In this document: positions 1 through 5,469 of the stretch, piece after piece
Numbering within the stretch: the first letter of the stretch is position 1
Layout: every line of letters begins with the position of its first letter
Assembly: GCA_013042125.1 (NCBI GenBank)
Contig: JABDQS010000222.1
Coordinates: 1-5,469 of the forward strand
DNA: 5,469 nucleotides
Origin: Eudoraea sp.
Lineage (GTDB): Bacteria; Bacteroidota; Bacteroidia; Flavobacteriales; Flavobacteriaceae
Direction: 5' to 3'
Notes under the pieces: generated by a model
Databases searched by the model: none
Told to the model about the DNA's origin: nothing
Seen by the model: only the letters and a program-made list of their open reading frames with translations
Translations under genes and position numbers: made by a program

Positions 1-861
1 GGCCAGGGTAGAGATCCCTACGGGACCGCCTTTGAATTTGTCAATGATGGTCAATAATATCTTATTATCCATTTCATCCAAACCATATGTATCTACATGA
101 AGTGCTTTGAGGCCGTATTGGGAAATATCTATATCTATAGAACCATTCCCTTTGATCTGGGCAAAATCGCGTATCCGCCTTAGCAGAGCATTACATATCC
201 TGGGGGTTCCGCGGCTCCTGCCTGCAATTTCTATGGCCGCATCATTGCTGATAGGGACCTTAAGGATATCCGCGCTTCGCTCCACGATAGTTGACAGGAG
301 TTCTGTATTATAGTATTGTAGTCTGCTCTGTATCCCGAAGCGGGCCCGCATAGGGGCAGTCAATAATCCGGACCTGGTAGTTGCTCCTATTAATGTAAAA
401 GGGTGTAAGTTGATCTGTACGGACCTGGCATTAGGTCCGGTTTCGATCATAATATCGATCTTATAATCTTCCATAGCAGAATAGAGATACTCCTCCACAA
501 TGGGACTCAAACGGTGTATCTCATCAATAAAAAGCACATCCCGTTCTTCCAGATTTGTGAGTAATCCTGCCAGATCGCCGGGTTTATCCAACACAGGACC
601 AGAAGTAACCTTGATCCCTACGCCGAGCTCATTGGCAAGGATATGTGCCAGGGTGGTCTTGCCAAGCCCCGGGGGTCCGTGAAATAATGTATGATCCAGA
701 GCTTCATCTCGCATGTTTGCAGCCTGTACAAAGATCTTAAGGTTTTCCAGTACGGATTCCTGTCCGGTGAAATCGTCAAATGTTATAGGCCGTAATGCTC
801 TTTCAATATCGAGCTCCTCTTGTGAGAAATTTTCGGCCGTTGGGTCCAGATGTTCATTCAT
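1..861 (-). CDS. ruvB: Holliday junction branch migration ATPase RuvB (3' end beyond window)
   Basis: RuvB is the hexameric AAA+ motor that, with RuvA, drives branch migration of Holliday junctions during recombination repair in the cytoplasm. The frame is open from the ATG at 861 to base 1, giving 287 residues of a family usually near 340, so only part of the C-terminal winged-helix domain is missing. Visible motifs are Walker A GPPGLGKT (residues 62-69), Walker B VLFIDE (109-114) followed by IHR, sensor 1 GATTR (159-163), the arginine finger in MRARFGI (R174) and sensor 2 SRGTPR (216-221). The start is well fixed: it begins MNEHLDPT, typical of flavobacterial RuvB, and an in-frame TAA lies at 892-894 with no other start codon between. 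It is divergent from pckA. By eye the gene is somewhat richer in G+C than its neighbours, but nothing suggests damage. The identification is secure. Confidence 0.97.
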   Translation of the reverse strand, partial: MNEHLDPTAENFSQEELDIERALRPITFDDFTGQESVLENLKIFVQAANMRDEALDHTLFHGPPGLGKTTLAHILANELGVGIKVTSGPVLDKPGDLAGLLTNLEERDVLFIDEIHRLSPIVEEYLYSAMEDYKIDIMIETGPNARSVQINLHPFTLIGATTRSGLLTAPMRARFGIQSRLQYYNTELLSTIVERSADILKVPISNDAAIEIAGRSRGTPRICNALLRRIRDFAQIKGNGSIDIDISQYGLKALHVDTYGLDEMDNKILLTIIDKFKGGPVGISTLA

Positions 862-866
862 ACTTT

Positions 867-874
867 CAAAGATA
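867..874 (-). promoter_or_regulatory. Bacteroidota-type -7 promoter element for ruvB
   Basis: On the minus strand this reads TATCTTTG, an exact match to the TAnnTTTG -7 consensus known for Bacteroidota sigma factors. It ends five bases before the ruvB ATG at 861. Transcription would therefore start at or within a few bases of the start codon, giving a leaderless or near-leaderless mRNA. I find no TTG (-33 element) at the usual 17-23 base distance upstream, which lowers confidence. Confidence 0.5.
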
Positions 875-904
875 GTGAAAAACGAAAGGGATTATTGCCG
901 TTGA

Positions 905-956
905 GGTTTAAACCATGAGCTGATCACGTCGAAATTATGATCATGATAAAAATCAT
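905..956. promoter_or_regulatory. Cluster of small palindromes in the ruvB/pckA divergent region
   Basis: The region holds a perfect 10-base palindrome, GGTTTAAACC (905-914), and two copies of TGATCA (921-926 and 938-943) spaced 17 bases apart. The second copy sits inside the palindrome ATGATCAT (937-944). A short inverted repeat, ATGAT-AAAA-ATCAT (943-956), follows. The cluster lies between two divergent starts, where an operator could control pckA or ruvB. No known operator is recognised, and short palindromes are frequent by chance in AT-rich DNA, so a regulatory role is only a guess. Confidence 0.2.
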
Positions 957-979
957 CTTTTTTATACTTTTTTATTCGC

Positions 980-1012
980 TACTTTGCAACTTAGAATTTA
1001 GTTTATAAATTG
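980..1012 (+). promoter_or_regulatory. Candidate promoter region of pckA
   Basis: Two imperfect Bacteroidota-type arrangements are visible. In the first, TACTTTG (980-986) is itself a -7 element one base short of TAnnTTTG, giving a leader of roughly 35-40 bases. In the second, the TTG at 984-986 is a -33 element followed after 19 bases by TAAATTG (1006-1012), again one base short of consensus, giving a leader of about a dozen bases. No Shine-Dalgarno sequence precedes the pckA ATG; the leader is A/T-rich, as is usual in this phylum. I cannot choose between the two. Confidence 0.35.
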
Positions 1013-1029
1013 TAATTAAAATTATATTC

Positions 1030-2625
1030 ATGACAACATTCGATCTACACCAATATGGTATTGAAGTAAAAGAGGTTCACAGGAATAGCAGTGTTCCTGT
1101 TTTATATGAGCTAGGATTAGAACAAGAAAAAGGTACAGCCATTTCCGATGTGGGTGCCCTTATGGTTTACTCCGGTGAGAAAACAGGTAGGAGCCCGAAA
1201 GACAAACGTATAGTAAGACACCCAGACTCTGAGGATAATATAGACTGGGGTAATATTAATATTGGTTTGGATGAACACACCTATATGGTTAACAGGGAGC
1301 GTGCTCTGGATTACCTCAACACCAGAAAACAACTTTATGTTGTGGATGCCTTCGCAGGATGGGATCCAAAATACAGGTTAAAAGTTAGGATCATATGTAC
1401 CAGAGCATACCATGCTCTTTTTATGCAAAATATGCTGATCATGCCATCCAAGGAAGAATTGGCCCAATTTGGTGAACCAGACTATGTGATCTTTAACGGA
1501 GGAGGTTTCCCAGCCAACAGATATACTTCCGAGATGACTTCCAAGACCAGTGTAGATCTGAATTTGGAAGAGAAAGAGGTGGTGATCCTTGGAACTCAAT
1601 ATGCAGGAGAAATGAAGAAGGGTATTTTTTCTATCATGAACTATTTAATGCCTTTGGAAAAAGTACTTCCTATGCATTGTTCAGCCAACGTTGGCGATTC
1701 AGGTGATGTTACTATTCTTTTTGGATTATCAGGTACCGGAAAAACAACTTTAAGTGCCGATCCAAAGCGAAAGCTAATTGGAGATGATGAACATTGCTGG
1801 ACAGATGAAGGAACCTTTAATATTGAGGGTGGTTGTTATGCGAAGGCTATCAATTTATCAGCAGAAAATGAGCCGGATATATTCAATGCTATCAGATTTG
1901 GTACCGTACTGGAGAATGTGGTCTATGACAAGGATTCTCGTACTGTAGATTATACAGACACTTCTATTACACAAAATACCAGGGCTTCATATCCCATTCA
2001 TTTCATTAATAACGTTCAAATGCCGTGTGTTGCAGGACATCCGGAAAACATAATTTTCCTTACCTGTGATGCTTTTGGCGTTTTACCTCCTGTAAGTAAA
2101 CTAACTCCTGAACAAGCCAGCTACCATTTTATCTCAGGCTATACAGCAAAAGTGGCAGGTACAGAAATGGGAGTAACCGAACCACAGGCTACTTTCAGCG
2201 CCTGTTTTGGAGCTGCTTTTATGATGTGGCACCCTAACAAATACGCAGAACTATTGGCCAAAAAGATCAAAGATCACAAGGCCAAGGCCTGGTTGGTGAA
2301 TACCGGTTGGACAGGTGGAGCACACGGTGTAGGCTCAAGGATCAAATTGAAGTATACCAGGGCAATGATAGACGCTATCCATCACAATGAGTTTGATAAG
2401 GTATCCTTTAATAAGGATGAGGACTTTGGTTTTGAGATCCCGCAAAGTTGTCCGGGAGTGCCTGCTGAAGTATTGATCCCTAAGAATACATGGGAAGATA
2501 AAGGCAAATACGAGGAAGTAAAGAAAAAATTGATCTCTCTCTTTAATGCTAATTTTGAAAAATTTGAGGCGAATGTGAATAAAGAGATCGTAGATGCCGG
2601 ACCAAAATCATCTTTATCAGTATAA
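1030..2625 (+). CDS. pckA: Phosphoenolpyruvate carboxykinase (ATP)
   Basis: PckA catalyses oxaloacetate + ATP to phosphoenolpyruvate + CO2 + ADP, the committed step of gluconeogenesis from TCA-cycle intermediates, in the cytoplasm. The 531 residues match the usual family length of about 525-540. Visible motifs are the substrate-site loop GEKTGRSPKDKR (residues 49-60, R54 equivalent to the oxaloacetate-binding arginine), MKKGIF with metal ligand K197, MHCSANVG with H216, the P-loop GLSGTGKTT (232-240, K238) and IGDDEH (250-255, D253 the third metal ligand). NTRASYP (316-322) carries R318, equivalent to a catalytic arginine. The P-loop and GDDEH motifs mark the ATP-dependent family rather than the GTP-dependent one. 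The ATG at 1030 gives the expected N-terminus. The gene stands alone, divergent from ruvB and convergent with the DUF2807 gene, and ends in its own terminator. No defect is seen. Confidence 0.98.
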   Translation: MTTFDLHQYGIEVKEVHRNSSVPVLYELGLEQEKGTAISDVGALMVYSGEKTGRSPKDKRIVRHPDSEDNIDWGNINIGLDEHTYMVNRERALDYLNTRKQLYVVDAFAGWDPKYRLKVRIICTRAYHALFMQNMLIMPSKEELAQFGEPDYVIFNGGGFPANRYTSEMTSKTSVDLNLEEKEVVILGTQYAGEMKKGIFSIMNYLMPLEKVLPMHCSANVGDSGDVTILFGLSGTGKTTLSADPKRKLIGDDEHCWTDEGTFNIEGGCYAKAINLSAENEPDIFNAIRFGTVLENVVYDKDSRTVDYTDTSITQNTRASYPIHFINNVQMPCVAGHPENIIFLTCDAFGVLPPVSKLTPEQASYHFISGYTAKVAGTEMGVTEPQATFSACFGAAFMMWHPNKYAELLAKKIKDHKAKAWLVNTGWTGGAHGVGSRIKLKYTRAMIDAIHHNEFDKVSFNKDEDFGFEIPQSCPGVPAEVLIPKNTWEDKGKYEEVKKKLISLFNANFEKFEANVNKEIVDAGPKSSLSV

Positions 2626-2650
2626 TTATTAGGTAATTGATTGTTGTTGT

Positions 2651-2684
2651 ATCCCCTTTTCATATAGAAGAGGGGATATTTTTT
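2651..2684 (+). terminator. Rho-independent terminator of pckA
   Basis: An 11-base-pair stem (2651-2661 with 2667-2677, one U-G pair, core CCCCT/AGGGG) encloses a five-base ATATA loop. It is followed by A and then six T (2679-2684). It begins 25 bases after the pckA stop. On the opposite strand the hairpin also follows the DUF2807 stop, but there it is preceded by A-rich sequence and not followed by a U-run, so it should act mainly on pckA. Confidence 0.9.
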
Positions 2685-2685
2685 A

Positions 2686-3513
2686 CTATTTCTTTCGTTT
2701 GAATAATTCAGCAGTATCGGTGAATTGCCTTAGTTCTATTGCAGGTTCTCCGTAGAGGTAGCAACGGGAAGAGCCTTGCTGACTCAGTTTTATGGCCTCT
2801 GTGACAAAAAATCGGGCATCCGATGATGCCATAAGTGTTGCGGTTATTTTCTGGGACTCAAGATCCTCTGCCCTGAGATTAGCGTTCCCGTCTAATGAAA
2901 TCTCAAAATTATCTGCGGTACCTTCAATTTCCAAACGGGAATTGTCATTCATTGATAATGCATTGTTGTATGAATTAGTGTAAATACTGGCATCTGCTTT
3001 GTTCAATAGCTTCACAGACAATGAATCTGTGGTTAGATTAAATGAACCTGAACTATTGTCTTGCATGTCTATTTTAACGAGACCGGCATCTGCACCAATT
3101 TCAATTTTGGCAGATCCCAGAGTTGTTATTTTTAAATTCTCCGAACTGATCTTGTCTATTGAAGTGAGTCTGCCATCACTTAGCATAATGGAACTTAATT
3201 GTGTATAGGCTATTTCTATATCTAACTTCTTTTTGGAAACGATCTGGTAAAATGAAGAGATCACCAGGGTGTTGTCCTCTATTTTGAATTTTAATACATC
3301 AATGAGATTGTCATCTGCTAAAACAGTATAGGCCTCTTCAGTTGATCTGCGAAGTGTAATTTCGAGATCATCCCTGAGTTCAATTTTTGTAAATGGAGGT
3401 AAAGCATCCTTCACTTCTATAACCGTTCTATTTCCTTTGATCTTTGGTTTGCGCTGAGCTTGTATGGCCAGTGTGGTAAACAAAAGTACCAGGGACAACA
3501 ATTTTATCTTCAT
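2686..3513 (-). CDS. Exported head-GIN domain (DUF2807) protein, function unknown
   Basis: This 275-residue protein has a clear Sec signal peptide: MKIK, a hydrophobic run at residues 5-17, and a probable signal peptidase I cut after A19 (IQA|Q). The mature protein should be periplasmic or at the outer membrane; there is no lipobox cysteine and no later membrane segment. The rest looks like the DUF2807 / putative auto-transporter adhesin head-GIN family. It starts with FTKIELRDDLEITLRR (41-56), continues as repeated short beta-strand units with Gly/Asn/Asp turns as expected of a beta-helix, and ends with a YLYGEPAIELRQF segment (253-265) like the family's usual ending. Members are common in Bacteroidota and lack an established biochemical role, so no function is assigned. 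The ATG at 3513 is chosen because it directly yields the signal peptide; no Shine-Dalgarno is present. A terminator separates it from the upstream oxidase gene, so it is probably transcribed alone. Confidence 0.88.
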   Translation of the reverse strand: MKIKLLSLVLLFTTLAIQAQRKPKIKGNRTVIEVKDALPPFTKIELRDDLEITLRRSTEEAYTVLADDNLIDVLKFKIEDNTLVISSFYQIVSKKKLDIEIAYTQLSSIMLSDGRLTSIDKISSENLKITTLGSAKIEIGADAGLVKIDMQDNSSGSFNLTTDSLSVKLLNKADASIYTNSYNNALSMNDNSRLEIEGTADNFEISLDGNANLRAEDLESQKITATLMASSDARFFVTEAIKLSQQGSSRCYLYGEPAIELRQFTDTAELFKRKK

Positions 3514-3544
3514 GAGATTTCGGGTATTAATTCTTTTAATTGAT

Positions 3545-3552
3545 TAAAGATA
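3545..3552 (-). promoter_or_regulatory. Candidate -7 element for the DUF2807 gene
   Basis: The minus strand reads TATCTTTA, seven of eight positions of the TAnnTTTG consensus, about 30 bases before the ATG at 3513. It lies downstream of the oxidase terminator, where a separate promoter is needed. No TTG is found at the proper distance upstream, so this is tentative. Confidence 0.3.
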
Positions 3553-3592
3553 TTACAATTTATTGAAGGATGAGAGTATTCAAATTCACAAT

Positions 3593-3628
3593 AAAAAAAG
3601 ACCCATGCTGTATTTAACTGCACGGGTC
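3593..3628 (-). terminator. Rho-independent terminator of cytochrome oxidase subunit I gene
   Basis: Read on the minus strand, GACCCGTGC (3628-3620) pairs with GCATGGGTC (3608-3600) as a nine-pair stem with one G-U pair and an 11-base loop. A run of seven T (3599-3593) follows. It starts 22 bases after the oxidase stop codon. The G-U pair works only in minus-strand RNA; on the plus strand it would be an A-C mismatch with no T-run, so the direction is clear. Confidence 0.92.
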
Positions 3629-3650
3629 CTTAAATTTCTTGCTGGAGTCT

Positions 3651-5469
3651 TTAATGATGCATCTCCTCTTCTTTCTCTTGCAGAGGTACATCCTGAGGCA
3701 CAAAATCCTGGTCTTTTATCACATAGTCGCCATTTGGCAAGGTCTTACTGTAGTCATAAGCCCAACGATGTACTTCAGGTATTTCTCCTTCCCAGTTTCC
3801 GTGGAAGTGCTCAATAGGTGCGGTCCATTCGAGGGTATTCGATTTCCATGGGTTTTGAACTGTAGGTTTTCCGTAAAACATACTATGCACAAAGTTGTAT
3901 AGGAATACAAGCTGAGCAACTCCGGCTATCAATGCAAATACGGTTATCAAAATATTCACATCTGTAAGCTCATCGAACATAGGGAACGCTGTGTTCTGAT
4001 AATATCTTCTTGGTACACCTGCCATTCCAACGAAATGCATTGGGAAGAATACCCCGTAGGCACAGATGGCGGTTACCCAGAAATGTACATACCCGAGGTT
4101 CTTATTCATCATACGCTTGAACATCTTAGGGAACCAGTGGTATACCCCTGCAAAAAGTCCATAGAGTGCAGATATTCCCATCACCAGATGGAAGTGAGCT
4201 ACCACAAAATACGTGTCGTGTACATTGATATCTAAGGTGCTATCCCCTAATATGATTCCTGTAAGACCTCCTGTTATGAAGGTAGATACCAGGCCAATAG
4301 AAAATAGCATGGCAGGATTTAGCTGTAAATTACCCTTCCAAAGTGTTGTAATATAGTTAAATGCCTTTACAGCAGATGGGATGGCTATCAGTAATGTGGT
4401 AAATGTAAATACAGATCCCAGGAACGGATTCATCCCGGAGATAAACATATGGTGTCCCCAAACAATGGTAGACAAGAAGGCAATTGCCAAAATAGAAGCG
4501 ACCATTGCTCTATATCCGAAAATAGGTTTCCTGGCATTGGTAGACATCACTTCAGAAGTGATCCCAAGTGCCGGTAGTAAAACAATATATACTTCAGGGT
4601 GACCAAGGAACCAGAACAAGTGTTCGTAAAGTACCGGAGACCCGCCCTGATAGTGAAGTACCTCTCCCTGTATAAAGATATCTGACAAGAAAAATGACGT
4701 GCCAAAACTTCTGTCCATGATAAGGAGTAGTGCTGCAGATAATAAAACAGGGAAAGAAACCACCCCGATGATTGCAGTTACGAAGAAGGCCCAGATCGTT
4801 AGTGGCAGTCTTGTCATAGACATCCCTTTGGTTCTGAGGTTGATGACGGTAACAATATAATTCAAGGAACCTAGTAATGAGGAAGCAATGAAAATGGCCA
4901 TTGAGACCAGCCAAAGCGTCATTCCCATACCAGACCCCGGTTGAGCCATAGGCAGTGCACTCAGAGGTGGATAAATGGTCCAACCTGCTGCTGCAGGACC
5001 TGCTTCAACAAATAAGGAGATCACCATGATCAAACTGGATGTAAAGAACATCCAATAAGAAAGCATGTTCAGAAATCCGGAAGCCATATCACGTGCTCCG
5101 ATCTGCAATGGTATAAGGAGGTTACTAAACGTACCACTTAAACCGGCAGTAAGAACAAAGAATACCATGATGGTTCCGTGTATGGTCACCAGAGCCAGAT
5201 ACATATCAGCATCCATTACTCCGTCTGGAGCCCATTTTCCTAAAACAGCCTCAAAGATCGGGAAGGATTCTCCCGGCCAGGCCAATTGCATTCTGAATAA
5301 TAGAGACATGGCAATCCCAATGATCCCCATGATCAAACCTGTTATCAAGTACTGTTTAGAGATCATCTTGTGATCCTGACTGAATATGTATTTGGTAACA
5401 AAGGTTTCTTTGTGATGATGTCCATGGTCATGTGCGTGATCATCAACTTGTGCATGTGCTGTAGCAGAC
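3651..5469 (-). CDS. ctaD: Cytochrome c oxidase subunit I (start just beyond window)
   Basis: This is the catalytic core (ctaD/coxA) of an aa3-type heme-copper oxidase, which reduces O2 to water and pumps protons across the inner membrane. Counting the internal Met at 5366 as residue 1, about twelve hydrophobic helices are visible. Ligands are intact: H63 and H393 for the low-spin heme, H391 for the high-spin heme, H256/H305/H306 for CuB, and Y260 in HPEVY for the His-Tyr crosslink. Proton-path residues D93, E258 and K334 are present, as is the VPRRY arginine pair (452-456), so it is an A-type enzyme. Met 5366 is not the true start: the frame runs on to the window edge through 34 more codons containing the conserved KYIFSQDHK segment and a His-rich stretch. 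The edge base fits the G of an ATG directly before Ser-Ala-Thr, giving about 606 residues; this is inferred. Other oxidase subunits would be expected beyond the right edge. Confidence 0.97.
   Translation of the reverse strand, partial: SATAHAQVDDHAHDHGHHHKETFVTKYIFSQDHKMISKQYLITGLIMGIIGIAMSLLFRMQLAWPGESFPIFEAVLGKWAPDGVMDADMYLALVTIHGTIMVFFVLTAGLSGTFSNLLIPLQIGARDMASGFLNMLSYWMFFTSSLIMVISLFVEAGPAAAGWTIYPPLSALPMAQPGSGMGMTLWLVSMAIFIASSLLGSLNYIVTVINLRTKGMSMTRLPLTIWAFFVTAIIGVVSFPVLLSAALLLIMDRSFGTSFFLSDIFIQGEVLHYQGGSPVLYEHLFWFLGHPEVYIVLLPALGITSEVMSTNARKPIFGYRAMVASILAIAFLSTIVWGHHMFISGMNPFLGSVFTFTTLLIAIPSAVKAFNYITTLWKGNLQLNPAMLFSIGLVSTFITGGLTGIILGDSTLDINVHDTYFVVAHFHLVMGISALYGLFAGVYHWFPKMFKRMMNKNLGYVHFWVTAICAYGVFFPMHFVGMAGVPRRYYQNTAFPMFDELTDVNILITVFALIAGVAQLVFLYNFVHSMFYGKPTVQNPWKSNTLEWTAPIEHFHGNWEGEIPEVHRWAYDYSKTLPNGDYVIKDQDFVPQDVPLQEKEEEMHH

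Noticed and set aside
107..904. Three plus-strand open frames (107-313, 500-682, 713-904)
   Set aside because: They lie antisense to ruvB, whose frame has all family motifs. Their translations show no recognisable domain, so they are shadows.
943..963. Possible terminator: ATGAT-AAAA-ATCAT followed by a T-rich run
   Set aside because: The stem is only five mostly A-T pairs and no plus-strand gene lies upstream, so termination is unlikely.
2382..2663. Minus-strand open frame of 93 codons overlapping the pckA 3' end
   Set aside because: Its start lies inside the pckA terminator hairpin and the rest is antisense to conserved pckA sequence.
3563..3902. Two overlapping plus-strand frames opposite the oxidase C-terminus
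   Set aside because: They begin in or just after the oxidase terminator and then run antisense to conserved subunit I coding sequence. No domain or ribosome binding site is seen.
4594..4983. 129-codon minus-strand frame inside the oxidase gene
   Set aside because: It is a same-strand, shifted-frame shadow; the main frame here encodes conserved helices and the HPEVY motif without interruption.
5364..5366. ATG at 5366 as the start of subunit I
   Set aside because: The same frame continues upstream to the window edge with the conserved KYIFSQDHK segment, so this Met is internal.
5065..5373. 102-codon plus-strand frame near the right edge
   Set aside because: It is antisense to the first helices of subunit I, and its hydrophobic stretches are explained by the complementary strand.

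Overview
The window reads as chromosomal housekeeping DNA from a member of the Bacteroidota, most likely the Flavobacteriaceae. Three things point there. The RuvB N-terminus and the His-rich cytochrome oxidase subunit I have the form familiar from flavobacteria. A secreted head-GIN (DUF2807) protein is present. Starts lack Shine-Dalgarno sequences, and a perfect TAnnTTTG promoter element sits upstream of ruvB. I see no insertion sequence, CRISPR array, tRNA, rRNA, phage gene or defence gene.

Layout from left to right. Bases 1-861 (minus strand) hold the first 287 codons of ruvB, the Holliday-junction branch-migration motor; its 3' end is beyond the left edge. Bases 862-1029 are a divergent control region with a ruvB promoter, a likely pckA promoter and several small palindromes. 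Bases 1030-2625 (plus) are a complete pckA, ATP-dependent phosphoenolpyruvate carboxykinase, followed by a strong intrinsic terminator at 2651-2684. Bases 2686-3513 (minus) encode a 275-residue exported head-GIN/DUF2807 protein of unknown role that converges on pckA. Bases 3514-3650 hold its presumed promoter and the terminator of the next gene. Bases 3651-5469 (minus) hold cytochrome c oxidase subunit I, complete at its C-terminus. Its reading frame is still open at the right edge, probably only its ATG short of the full gene.

The genes do not form one pathway. Subunit I belongs to the aerobic respiratory chain and PckA to gluconeogenesis, while RuvB acts in recombination repair. Each seems to be its own transcription unit: pckA is flanked by divergent and convergent neighbours, and a terminator separates the oxidase gene from the DUF2807 gene. 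All catalytic motifs I could check are intact. I found no convincing undescribed system. The points most worth a second look are the apparently leaderless ruvB start, the small palindromes in the divergent region, the uncharacterised head-GIN gene, and the position of pckA.
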